DNA of 64,000 bases from Ypsolopha sequella (taxonomy: Eukaryota; Arthropoda; Insecta; Lepidoptera; Ypsolophidae), in NCBI GenBank assembly GCA_934047225.1, contig OW203989.1:18141977-18205976 (forward strand). Direction: 5' to 3'. Of the stretch, positions 52,901 to 64,000 are shown in pieces. Position numbers and translations under genes: made by a program. The notes under the pieces are model-generated. The model was not told where the DNA came from. It did no database searches and saw only the letters and a list, made by a program, of their open reading frames with translations. Each line of letters begins with the position of its first letter. The first letter of the stretch is position 1.

Positions 52901-54739
52901 TCTGCCAGTTGCCGTAGAACAGCTCGAGCAAGTGGTTTAACTTAGTAGCAAATGCAATAACCACCTAAAGCCACAAAGGCACCCGGACTTTATTCAGCGG
53001 AGTAAAATCAATAGCACCTGTAGTCAAACGAATGGCTATTCTAGACTGAGAGCGCTATTCGCTTCCCATTTCCTGTGGTAAATAGGCTCGGAACAGCTTC
53101 GACGGCGGGTAAAGCAGGAATTTCCTGCTCTAAAAAGGTTACTAGAGTATTGATGCAAGGCAGCTGTTGCGAAGAAAATTAATAAGTCCGATTCAAAGAT
53201 GATGGAACTTTTTGGAGAATAAACAACTTTAAAAAAAGAAGGCTTACAAAAATTTTACACATCGATGTAGAGTTTAAGCTGCAGAAAACTTAAAATACTT
53301 GTAGCAAAACTATCCGTCTTTCTTGACCTTCTGGGCCAGTTAAGGCTACATATAAAGTCAGATTGAGCACCTCATTTTGCATCAATCAGAACTGAACTCT
53401 ATGACGTTTTCTTTTATGTTTAAAATAACGCGCACTCAGCCGAGTCTGTTACGACCACCAAGAAACACGCACTCACGAAGAACTGCGTTTTTATTAACTC
53501 GACTTCTAAATGAAATAATTAAAATGTTTTAAATACAAATTTCAAGGCTATAGTATAATTTAAGGAAGGCACTTTGACACTTGATAAACATGAAATTAAG
53601 AGATATGTTCAGGAAATATAATTTGGCTCGATTCGCCTTGTAACTTATATTAATTACAGAAAAAAATTTGGAACTTGTACAAAAATTGCGAAAGCAGAAA
53701 AATCAATCAGTTAAAATCACTTGAAATCTGCCGTAGCAAATTTTTCGCACTTGCCTGAATAGCCGTCCTGGAAATATATGTGATTTGACCCGATTCGTCT
53801 TGTAACTTATAAGACTTTTATGATCACTCACTTCGTTCATTTCGTAAATAAGCATTCGTGTCCTAATGTCTCAAATTATATTACGATTACACAAAATACT
53901 ATTTATCCTATCATCTCGTTTAGACGTCACATCACCATTACGGCATAAGAACCATTTTTTGAAACGCACTTTAATCTAGGGAGGCCTTATCTTACCATGA
54001 GTAATTCATTCATCACTTACTAGGCCTAAAGTAACTTTATCGATGCAACCCAGTGTTATAAAGTTGTGTGAATTAGGTAACAAAGATAGGCAAGGTTTCA
54101 TGTTTCAAGCAATGTGCAGTAATAAAATATTAACATCCATAAAAGAGTTGTAAAATGATGGTTTAAGTACTTTTGGTAACAACAAGTTTTATTATATTTT
54201 ATTACAAGCTGCGCGTTCCGTAATATAATTAAAATATTATTGTCATTTGGTTGTCTGAGATATAAGCAGAGGCAACAATTTGTAATAATTTATAAAATAA
54301 ATAATGTAAACATATCTTTATATTTTCCTACGTTTTTTTTTATAATAAATAATTTAAAAGAGCTCGTGCAAATAAATGTATTTCATCTAATTTTTAATAG
54401 TTTTATGATTTTATTCTCGAAAAGAGATAAACTTCTAATTATAGCAAGAAAACTGAGAAAAATAATTAAACGCTATTTATAAAGCAAGTTTTTTGTCATT
54501 TAAGCCCAACCAAATATAATTTTTCCCGTATTTTTTGAGCATTCTATATAAAGTATTCCTTTTCACAAAACAATAGAATAATAAAATGTATACTTAACTG
54601 ACGCCGGGTCCAGATTGGACCCGAAATATATCTTGAGTGTTTTTATTATATAAATGCATTTTGTTTAATTATATATTAAATTTATACTCGAGTATAAGTT
54701 CATTTAACAGATTAAAAAGCTTAAAGAGGTATTTTTATA
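50000..54739. other. No gene recognised; possible unidentified unique segment
   Basis: Mostly AT-rich. 52540-53760 is more balanced and lacks obvious repeats. On the minus strand it shows short open stretches (for example RKFLLYPPSKLFRAYLPQEM near 53110-53050 and TTGAIDFTPLNKVRVPLWL near 53020-52965) broken by stops. Not assigned. Confidence 0.4.
51180..51305. repeat. Short inverted-repeat element
   Basis: gtgcggaa(cc)gtcattgcaa..gttccgac pairs with gtcggaactctttgcaatgac..tttccgcac around a GC-rich centre (ccttcggctgcgcctcggctcggg). Confidence 0.7.
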
Positions 54740-55138
54740 TTTTTTCAATGCATGTGCTCGTAAAGGCCCACTTTTTATGCATCAAAACCGAACAGAAAGT
54801 CGATTATTTTGCCCTAGGGCTTTTATTATTATTATTTTTTTAATTTGTTTGTAATGGTTGGCTAACCTGCAGCCTTTCCTGTCTACCATAGATGATATAC
54901 TTTTTTTTCCACTGTTTAACGGCTCTGAATACAATCCTTTTGAGCCAATCATAATTGAAAGTTCACAAGATTATATTTGTTTTCATTTCTTCACACTATG
55001 CATTGAAAAACGTAGTATGGTACACGGGCGTAAAAGCAATAAATTACTCGGTTACATTTAAAACACTAGCTACGCTCGTGTTTTAAATCGTCCTCGTAAT
55101 TTATTCCTTTTCGCCCTAGTAGCATAAACTACTTTTAT
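54740..55138 (+). repeat. Dispersed repeat family A, copy 3
   Basis: Full-length copy of the repeat at 10249 and 17986, same orientation. ORFs in it are chance frames shared by all copies. Confidence 0.75.
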
Positions 55139-56324
55139 ACCTTTACACAAAAGATAATTCAATATTTTGACATAGTTAGAGAGAGCGTGCTGATTTACAT
55201 AACCTGGAATAAGCTATGGTAGATGTCAGCGCAGTCAGTAGAATGTCGTGATTACTGATCGTGTTTACTATAAGTATTTCTTATCAATTTTTTAACAGTA
55301 AAGGAAAATAAAACTTGTCGGTCCTAAAAAACTGCAATAGTAACTTAAGCTCTGCGTTATTCCATTTGGAAATTAAATTCATCGATAAAACGAGGGTGTC
55401 TAAAGAACCACTCTAAAATATCCTCAACACCCCTTCGAAGATACTGTCGAGACAAGTATAAATACTGTCACATATAAAGATTAACGTAAGATTACGGTTT
55501 TTTTTTTTGTAATCTTTGTTGGAGGGTTTGGTCACATTTATACAGATCTTTGCTAATTTCGGCAGTATCTTAGCTTCCTCTGAATTTGGAGCAGCCAAGG
55601 CGCTATTACAGCCACCTAATTCAATGAAATGAAATGAAATATTAAATGAAATTAAATGTATTTATTTATGTAATGTAGGTATAACATACACCTATTACAG
55701 GTCGGTTTTAATTTAATATATTTAATTAAATAATATATGTAGATATATAGGTATTAGTTTTATGTAATAAATAATAATATGGGGAAATACACAGGGAAAT
55801 AATAAAGATAATTACTTGAATGTAAATTAATTTTATTTTATTAAAATTTACAAAATTACTAGGTCTATGCGTTATATCGTATTCAAGCAACTATTTTTTT
55901 GTAGGTCAAGAGTACATTATGTATCCACATTAAGTACTTTTTGTAGTTAAATCTGATAGCGTTCAAATTATGAAATTTCCTATTAAAGAGGGTATTTAGC
56001 TTTGTGTTTAATCCGTTGAAGTTAGTAGTTCTAACCGTAGGAGCCATTTATCATGATATGTAATAGTAGGTTTGTAACAAAAGTGAATTGATAACGCTAT
56101 GGCCTTGCCTGCATATCGATATGACGTCAAACAATAACTTCGGAAAATCCAATCATACATAACCCGTAATCTATTGCATTGATGCGTGCGAACAGAGTCC
56201 ATCAATGCCCAATTGCCGCCAAGGCTTACTTTTATCGAACAATGCGTGGATATTCAAACCATTAATAAAATACGTTTTTAATTTTTACAATTCAAAAAAA
56301 AGTTTCTACTAGAGTAACACTTAC
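55139..56324. other. No gene recognised
   Basis: A minus-strand stretch at 55470-55605 reads ALAAPNSEEAKILPKLAKIC then NVTKPSNKD and may be a repeat-borne coding scrap; the rest is AT-rich. Confidence 0.4.
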
Positions 56325-56402
56325 GTTAACGTCCAGATATGCATTGTCTAGTGCTTCATTCAAAATATTTACATTAGGCTCTATTTCTTCGTTTGAGCAC
56401 AT
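56325..56402 (-). CDS. Candidate first coding exon, 26 codons
   Basis: Minus-strand ATG in context gattaaaATGTGC begins MCSNEEIEPNVNILNEALDN and runs to a consensus donor AAC/gtaagt, phase 0. The peptide is acidic with no signal or membrane segment, so it is a poor fit for the missing GT92 anchor exon. The start codon lies about 20 bp from the edge of a 580-bp palindrome at 56421. No partner exon was identified. Confidence 0.28.
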
Positions 56403-56420
56403 TTTAATCAATAATTAATA

Positions 56421-57000
56421 ATCCAATATAAGGTTAAATAATATTAGTTGACGAAATTCAAAACAAAGGTAGTACTAGTCTATATGAGCAACTGTTTGTA
56501 CGGGAGCTATATGCGAAATTCGCAACTTTTTTTCTCTTCCTCCCATACAAATTGCTCCGATCAGCTGACTGGTCCAGTATGGAAAGGTAAAAACAAATTT
56601 TAAGAATTTCGCTTAGCCCCCATACAAATAGTTGTTCATATTCATATTCATTATATTATGCTAAGCGAAATTCTTAAAATTTGTTTTTACCTTTCCATAC
56701 TGTACCAGTCAGCTGATCGGAGCAATTTGTATGGGAGGAAGAGAAAAAAAGTTCGCTTAGCTCCCATACAAATAGTTGTTATATGAACAACTATTTGTAT
56801 GGGAGCTAAGTGAAATTCTTAAAATTTGTTTTCACCTTTCCATACTGGACCAGTCAGCTGATCGGAGCAATTTGTATGGGAGGAAGAGAAAAAAAGTTGC
56901 GAATTTCGCATATAGCTCCCGTACAAACAGTTGTTCATATAGACTAGTACTACCTATGTTTTGAGTTTTGCCAACTAATATTATTTTACCTTATATAATA
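56421..57000. repeat. Compound palindrome, ~580 bp
   Basis: Outer arms: aataatattagttg..aaa..tcaaaacaaaggtagtactagtc to the mirror at 56945-56990. Between them the unit tttgtatgggagg(a)aga.../gatcagctgactggtcc.../aatttcgcttag occurs three times in alternating orientation (56500, 56690, 56850). The whole region can fold in several ways. No ORF is conserved across units. Confidence 0.85.
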
Positions 57001-57344
57001 CCAATGACGTTTTCACGTTTCACGCACCATGTTTTTTTTTTTGCGTCACCTCATTTGTAACATTAACATTAAAAAACATCTTAGCACATTAAATGTCTGA
57101 TGAGTAAACTCAACAAAACCTAATTCTATATTCAAATAACGTGACAGTTATGGGCTTTTATAGCGAAATTTCCGGCGTAATAACACGTCAGATATGTATA
57201 TTCATACTAATATTGCCAGCCGCTGATGATTTGTTTTTCACCACTACTAGAAGTTTAACTTATCTCTAACAAGGTTCTTTAACAAAATTTATACTTGCGA
57301 TTGTCAGCACTTGGTGAAACTTGAAACACATCTTGAATTACTTA

Positions 57345-57532
57345 CACTTGTACTTATAGTTTCACTTTATTTATGTTAACTCCCAACCGGTTTCGGATTT
57401 TACTCAATTTTCAAGGGAAGATGTTACTCCAGGCACTAGCTCTGAGCAACGTAAACCTACGTTGAAAATGGAGTAAAATCCGAAACCGGTTGGGAGTTAA
57501 CATAAATAAAGTGAAACTATAAGTACAAGTGT
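57345..57532. repeat. MITE-like hairpin, ~63-bp arms
   Basis: acacttgtacttatagtttcactttatttatg...accggtttcgg (57345-57406) pairs almost perfectly with 57470-57532. The loop has gagcaacgtaaacctacgttg. A diverged relative is at 86-243. Confidence 0.88.
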
Positions 57533-58139
57533 TATTAATTCAAGAAGGTTCTTTAAACTATGATCGTATTACACGTTTGTTTGAAAAAACTCATTTCCCA
57601 CCTCGCACAGTTCCAAACAACCATTATAAACGCAATAATATTACACACAAACTGTGTAATATCTAGCACAAAGTATGTCTGTGGTATTCATTTGAGGCGT
57701 CCTCCCACCCCACTCTGCTTCGCCACACTTCGCTTCGCTTCAAGCAACGCAATTTCAGTTCGTATGGAACAAGCTAACTATTCCCCCTAGAGTTGGAAGC
57801 GTATTGAGAAAACTGAGTGTGTTGGGGCTAGCGTTCCAATATTTACCTATAGGTATATGTGATAATGAAACTAAAAAGTTGCACCCAAAATACAACTTAA
57901 AAGTTTCCTAAATGTCTATATTTTATATGTCCATACTAATATTTTGTTTATTATTAACATTTTTTTGAATATTTACACAAATTAATAGAAAAGACAGGCA
58001 GAAAATATTAAACAAAGTGCCAACTATTGCTAAAATCAAAATGTTCCAGACAGCCCGAAAGCAAACAGAAAGATGGTTAAAAAATTACAGGTACTTCCAA
58101 GTGAAGTTGTTTTTTAATGTTATTCAACTCTGCCCCCTT

Positions 58140-58410
58140 TTCGGCTTGGGTGTTATTTTATAAACCCTCCTTATAGGCTATATTTAGACCAAGGTTACTA
58201 CGATGATAATAAAGAAAATCGCATCCAAATTCGTTTAGTTAGTGGTTTCGGAGATGTGCGCGAACAAACAGACTGACGGACAGGAAATAACTCTAAAAAT
58301 CGCTGATTTTTGTTCTGTTACTCTTCTTTAGTCACCACCTTTCTTTTTTTATTACTTTTCTTCAATGTACAGACACACTGGATTATACTATTTTATTATA
58401 TGTATTGATA
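58140..58410 (+). repeat. Dispersed repeat, inverted partner of 8435-8700
   Basis: Contains ggagatgtgcgcgaacaaacagactgacgg, aaatcgctgatttttgttctgttactcttcttt and tacagacacactggatt, matching the 8435 copy in reverse. Confidence 0.6.
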
Positions 58411-59152
58411 TCATGCGCCAAATACGCTTACGGTTTTTGCAATGCTTATAATATTTTGTGCCCGAAGTATGGCGGTAAGGCTCACCCCCTAACACATTCA
58501 GATGATAAAATCGTTGTTGAAAAGAGGGTGTTACAAGTGTTCACTATTCTAATGAGACTCGTAAACACCTCTGACACCCCTCGCTTATCTTTGTTTTTAT
58601 TTTACTTCGTATTTATTCACGTCTGTTCTAATACCCTGCATATCATAGATGTACGAGAGACGTGACGTTCTTTGATGCGGACACAATGTGCTTCCAACAT
58701 TTCCACATTCGCCTCTCGTACTCCTGCCGACTTGAATTTAATTCACGTGAATACCTACACAAGACCTAATTAAATTCCTACTCTTTGAAGCCGTGTCAAT
58801 CTTTGTCAAGACTTTGTGGTTAAATATGCCGCCAAATTCATTATGAGAGTGGAGAATGCTTAGGGGAATTATTTCTGCATTGAAAAATGAAACACAAAAA
58901 TATGATGTCGTGATTTTTTTCGAGAAACCTACGCATTTAAATCTAGCTAGAGATACTAAATGTTGTCTTCTTAATCTTTGTGATCTGACAACTTATACAA
59001 CATAAACTAAAATACAACTTATATACAACTTAATATTCGCTTTCGAAGTGCTACGGCGTAGCAAGATTTAAACAATCACTCTGTCGATATTAAATAGGTA
59101 CTTAAAATGTTCAAAATATATTTCTTGTTAACATTGGTCAAAAATTAAATAA

Positions 59153-59391
59153 ACTTACCCCCGGTTTCTGAAAGGCCAATCAATGTTAACAGTAGATTAA
59201 AAAATAATTATCTGCGGATTAAGCCAGAAAAAGTGGTAATTTTACATTGAAATCAAAAATTAACTAAGTTAATTATTGATTCATCACTATTCAGACTTCA
59301 TATATGCTTTATTTTCACCGTTATTTGCGGTAAAAGTTTTTTTAATCTACTGTTAACTTTGATTAGCCTTTCAGAAACCGGGGGTTAGTTT
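59153..59391. repeat. MITE-like element with long inverted ends, ~239 bp
   Basis: aacttacccccggtttctgaaaggccaatcaatgttaacagtagatt at the left pairs with aatctactgttaactttgattagcctttcagaaaccgggggttagtt at the right. Confidence 0.85.
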
Positions 59392-60414
59392 AGTATAAAC
59401 AAGTTACTTGCCGTCTACGTAGATGTGCTACGGCGTACGTAGCACCGTTTATGTACTGAACGTACATATATTTGTGGCAGGCAAATAGTAAAATTCGCCG
59501 TTTACAAACAACGACGTCAATTTCTTAACGCTCGCTGTTTTGCAATTTGCCCTTTCAACAAATTGAAAAATGCCCACCGTTTGTAAAATGACTTCGTCAT
59601 TTTCTAAAAAGCCGAAATCGAAAGTGAAAAATAGGTGCGATGACAAGTGGAGCGAGAAGGAGCGTGTTAGGTTTATATGTAAGTACATATTGGGAACCGA
59701 GCCAAGCGGAACGGAGCAAGGCGACCTTCAATACTTCTAATGGAATTACTATATGCCGAGGCAAATTAGAACATGCCGAATTTTTTTATTTGACGAAAAT
59801 TTGTCCAATAGCAAAATAGCGACCGTTTATAAACTGACGAGGCCTTTGTAAACGGCAAAATTTCACTATTTCCTGCGACATATTATATGAACTGTATATT
59901 TAATTTTATGCGTACTGTTTGTTTTACTCTGTGTTCAACACGGTCACTACAAATAAGGTTATGGGCGGGACTCACAAAGTTGGTTTTGGATAATCTGTGA
60001 TTGTTTTTTAATTGCACTGTGACCCGTAGACAGTAAACAAAGAAAAGTTCTTTGTAGAAACCGTAATTACTTTGTCCCATCAACCTAGAGTTTATTGACA
60101 ATAAATGGAACATGTGATAAGGATCACAATCACAATACAAAGCTATTAATCACGCCATCACGGCAAAGGGCAAGGACAGGCACGTGACATGGAAATATAG
60201 TGGCCACAAAAGATAACGAGCTTCTTTTGGAAAAGCCCTTGAAATTATTTTAAGAACCCTTTTTTCTTTTATAAGAAATATGAAACATCTGTGTGAGATG
60301 GTTGCGGAACGTGTATGGTGGCCACGTTAAAGTATTTTTTGAATAAAATCTTGTAGCGTTTGATTTTAACTAAATTTTTTTTTCTCGCGGTCAATGTACT
60401 GATTAAAGGAGAAA

Positions 60415-60665
60415 AAAATGCTTTTTGAAGTGGATACTTCTATGTTCGCATCTCGTATAAGGGGGACCTATTCAGAACTTGTACGTCACTTCCGTGATCG
60501 ACTTCAAGAAAAAATTCCGCAGATCAAGGCATTTTCGTATTTAGTGCTTGGTAATAAAAATACATAGACAGGAAGTTGTTCTGAAAAATAATGTTGAGAA
60601 AACTTATTGACTTGATCTATGCATAATTTTATTTACAGATTATTTCGTTTTTTAATCGTTCGTTA
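60415..60665 (+). repeat. Dispersed repeat, partner of 5095-5345
   Basis: tttttgaagtggatacttctatgttcgcatctcgtat...cttgtacgtcacttccgtgatcgacttcaag; the second copy of the family seen at 5095. Confidence 0.55.
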
Positions 60666-60680
60666 TTTGTTTTTAGTTAC

Positions 60681-60731
60681 TATCCCGATCAAATAAACAT
60701 AAGACCACTTTATGTTTATTTGATCGGGATA
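60681..60731. repeat. Perfect 22-bp hairpin, 7-base loop
   Basis: tatcccgatcaaataaacat (then aa) pairs perfectly with its complement at 60710-60731 around gaccact. Confidence 0.9.
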
Positions 60732-61809
60732 ATAATAATTTTGAAGTTACCTGTCAGCAAGCAATGTTGTCATCACTCATCATTGGCATATTATTAGGCA
60801 TAGAATTATTAGGAAACCGAAGTCTATGGTTATTACGATATCTATGTTCGCGGTTATTTCCTTCCACCTTGATTGAGCAAAGAGGTGACTTATAAAACAT
60901 ATATTTGATTGAGTAAAGAGACGACTTGAGAAGTGTTCACCTAAATAATGTACAGTTGTTTCTCTGACAAAATTTAATTAAATTAATTAACGCCATAACA
61001 ACGTTCTTATTACAAACTCTCATACTTTTGAAGTAACAACAGATGCAATGCGAACTACATACGATGAGGTTATTATGATTTATAGTGAAATGCATCACTT
61101 GGAAAACTCTGAAAAATACACAGTGCTTTAAAAGATATAAAAATCGATATCTCTTTGGATAAAATTGGATAAGTAGCAAGCCTGCTATAAGCAAATGTAC
61201 AGATATATTGATTCTAGCCCCGGCTATATACAAAGTGTAACAGAAAGGTGTAACCATACTTGAAGAGCTTATGCATTCAATGGTATAGAACAACTTCTAC
61301 CATGGAGCCAACCCTGAAATCTCAAAAAAAAAAAAGCTGCCCTTCTATACATTTCGCCCGAGCGGCAATGCATTTTTCTATGAAACAGTAAAAAAAAAAT
61401 TTTCGTGATACAGGTTTTGTTCCATAGTAAAAGTTGTTCTAAACCATTGACTGAATAAGCTCTTCAAATATGGTTACACCTTTCTGTTGCACGTTGTATA
61501 TGTTGTTCTTAAATAATTAAGTTAAAAATTATATTTTTAACTATTTAGCACCATAATAAATGAACATTAGTTAATTGTGTCGCTGGGAAATATTTCGTAA
61601 TTTTAGGGGTTCAGATTAATAAAGTATAAAAAGGAGCCAGCATGTTTAATTTTATTTTATGAGCAAGTCTGGTCGCTTCATAGCCACCCTACTAAAACCA
61701 CTCTATAAAACATTAGCATCGTTCTTGCAGAACACAGCCGTTGCAGACGGGACAACATCGTGATGCTTCACGTAGCATGAAATAATTTCACATATTGTCT
61801 TATCCTACT

Positions 61810-62900
61810 TTTAGGGTACCGTACCTCAAAATGAAAATTGTATTAAAAATCTTACTACGAAAATGTTATTATGACATTAATTAATATTTAGATGATGAAA
61901 ATTTTTATAGTAAAAATAGGCCACCCTGGCCTGGTGTTTGTATATTTGTATGTATACCAATGACATTCAAACGATAGTTGACAATTTGTATATGTTTTGT
62001 TTTTATGTTTTTTTTTTATTGGTTGCTGTTCGACATACTATTGACATATTTTATTAAAACTATGACAGAAATAAATTTCTATGTTTGAACACTTGGCGAT
62101 TTATCCATCGCAAGGAGATATAAATTAACATTATATCATTGCAGTATAGAAACGCAGAAAGAAAAGTAAATCTGCAATAATGCTGTTTCTATACTGCAAT
62201 GATATAATGTTAATTTATTTTATTAACTTTTTAACTTTTTTTTAACTGTTTTTATTATATAATACATAATATAATAAAAACAGTTAAAAAATTAAGATTT
62301 AGCATTTGTATGCTTTAGTGGCAAAAAGCATTGGGCCAATATGTAACATGTTTTTTTTCCAACTTATGATGTAACATGCTTTTAAACAAATAAACGATTG
62401 ATTGAAAAAAACGGAACCCTTATGGGATCACTTTGTTGTCCATCTGTCTGTCACGACCCTTTGCTCGGGCCCCGTATGAGCTATCATGAAACTGATAACT
62501 GCTACAGAAGTCTACGCGGCCCCATGATGCTGAAAAAGTGAGGTTTCCAACTCAATGTGAAAATAAGTCATTGCACTTTACATAATAAATTTTCATGCAA
62601 ATTTGCTCACCATGAAAACCTATAGGGCACTTCCAGTTGACTTAGAAACTTGAAATTTAATTTACAGGTAGGTCTTATAGCACACATATAGAAAAAAAAT
62701 CTGAAAGTTACAAATATTAAATTATTTAGGAAGTTATCAATGAATAACTTAATTAGACCCTTTAGATATTATTTAATAGTATTTAATAGATCGTAAGTGT
62801 CAAGTTAAGTTGGTCCCTAATAACTGCAAGTGAAATTAATTGCCATAATGTTTTTAGGGTTCCGTACCCGTGTATTGTGTGGTGGTAAGTAACACTTTGG
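61810..62900 (+). repeat. Dispersed repeat pieces (ggtaccgtacc ... ggaaccctta)
   Basis: tagggtaccgtacctcaaaatg (61812), aacggaacccttatgggatcac with ccatctgtctgtcac (62411-62455) and tagggttccgtacccgtg (62857) are pieces of the same repeat type, separated by palindromic insertions. Confidence 0.5.
62120..62218. repeat. Inverted repeat, ~33-bp arms
   Basis: taaattaacattatatcattgcagtatagaaac pairs with gtttctatactgcaatgatataatgttaattta. A second small palindrome, aactgttttta / taaaaacagtt, follows at 62241-62287. Confidence 0.85.
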
Positions 62901-63549
62901 GCACGAGTTTTAGAAAGTGTTGAGTAGATTCTTTATACACCTTAGTAATCTACTCTAAACTTATATAATGTATATAACTGCCGAATTAGTATGAGAAAGA
63001 CGTCCGTTACAAAAACGCCTCTCGGAATCGTTTTTCGTCAAAGTGAAATGGTTTCAGACTTTTGTTGTGGCCGATGCAGTGATTCGCCGGGCCAATGTCA
63101 TTAATTTGTAAATTATTATCTTTCAAAGTTTCGCTGGTAGTTTATTATCTACCATTGCAAGAAGGGTGAAAAACCAGGTCTGTGTAATTTTATCTGGAGA
63201 TATAGTTCAGGAAATATATTAATTAATTATTAATTTATTAATCTATCTTATCTAGGTTGTTGTGTTCTAATAGGGTCAATAAATCAGAACACAAAAAATG
63301 TAAACGGATTAAAAGGTTTTGATACATTTTAATGAGTACTGGTGTTCATCACATAGTGAATGTTTTCAAAATTTAACATTCTTTTTCTATCTCATCTATA
63401 ACCTTGTGTGGATAGTTGTGAGTAAAAATGTTGGATAAAAATGAGAGCCTTTTTCTAACAATTCTCTTAGTTACTTCTAAAGAAGTGGAAGTCTCAACAT
63501 TTGTTGTTCACAGTTAATAGATAGTCATTAGCGTGAGTCGTGACTTACG

Positions 63550-63593
63550 GGTACGTGCCTCTATTGTTCAAGGTACGTGCCTCTATTGTTCAA
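63550..63593 (+). repeat. 22-bp exact tandem duplication
   Basis: ggtacgtgcctctattgttc followed by aa occurs twice in a row. Confidence 0.9.
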
Positions 63594-63734
63594 TTGTTAT
63601 CCAAAGTTAATCGGAATTGGTTCAAATTGTATTTCCTAAACTATACATCCCGTGTTGATTTTTCACAAAGTACAATATTGAAGCACGACTGTTATAAAAT
63701 TTTAACAAATGAACCACGAATAAATTATAACATC

Positions 63735-63960
63735 ATAAAATTTTCTACTCCACCAAGCCAAGTAGGCACCTGGGTGGAATGGAATGCGAATTAATTCTCA
63801 TATTGCAATAGATATAACTTGAATTTCAATTTTAATGTTGACGGGCTTTTGCTGCACCCATTTCCATTTAATTTTTTTGACATCCATACCCGAAATATGT
63901 GCGCTGCATTCCGGGTGACGTCACATTTGGCCAGGTGGCTACTTGACTTGGTGGAGTAGT
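63735..63960. repeat. Inverted-end element ctactccaccaag(c/t)caagtag
   Basis: ctactccaccaagccaagtaggcacctgg at the left and ccaggtggctacttgacttggtggagtag at the right are inverted, about 225 bp end to end. Confidence 0.8.
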
Positions 63961-64000
63961 AAACAAAATTTTACACCTGAAAATCTGCCATTTTATGGTC

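Noticed and set aside
1..64000. CRISPR arrays, operons, ribosome-binding sites, bacterial origins
   Set aside because: Sequence is eukaryotic; direct repeats lack regular spacers and genes are intron-containing.

Overview
The window is AT-rich, repeat-dense animal nuclear DNA, most likely from a moth or butterfly. The case rests on a chemoreceptor of the insect gustatory-receptor type, small exons with GT-AG introns, jockey-like and other non-LTR retrotransposon remnants, tRNA-derived SINEs, and dispersed repeats of a kind common in lepidopteran genomes. Nothing bacterial, plasmid or CRISPR-like is present.

Two host genes can be assembled by hand. (1) A glycosyltransferase family 92 (GT92/DUF23) gene lies on the minus strand. 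Six exons at 49070-48917, 47954-47769, 40859-40636, 21876-21660, 17971-17768 and 16799-16638 join with matching phases and encode about 381 residues to a stop. The 5' exons with the membrane anchor were not found. (2) A gustatory receptor (GR) gene lies on the plus strand. Four exons at 24988-25698, 30761-30838, 34735-34891 and 35420-35589 also join in phase. They give 371 residues ending in the GR signature TYhhhhhQF (here TYLIIGLQF). The whole GR gene sits inside an 18.8-kb intron of the GT92 gene, on the opposite strand.

Layout. 0-16 kb: intergenic, with a LINE tail (500-985), SINE copies, palindromic MITEs and one candidate secreted-peptide exon. 16.6-22 kb: three 3' GT92 exons, an ATC microsatellite, a DNA-element-like repeat and a truncated U1 snRNA pseudogene. 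25-35.6 kb: the GR gene. Intron 1 holds a 2.6-kb hAT-like element (8-bp target duplication) containing a 1.35-kb foldback, plus a LINE insertion with an exact 12-bp target duplication. Intron 2 holds one LINE inserted in another. 36-39 kb: a composite dispersed repeat interrupted by a single-arm relative of the foldback. 39.3 kb: a candidate orphan exon. 41.9-47.1 kb: a copia RNase H fragment, then an LTR element without recognisable gag/pol, with 4-bp target duplication, PBS-like and PPT-like sites. 47.3-49.1 kb: a decayed DDE transposase fragment and the 5' GT92 exons. 49-64 kb: mostly unrecognised sequence with MITEs, perfect hairpins and one candidate minus-strand first exon next to a 580-bp palindrome.

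Gene models come from splice-site, frame and motif reading by eye. No database search or alignment was run.
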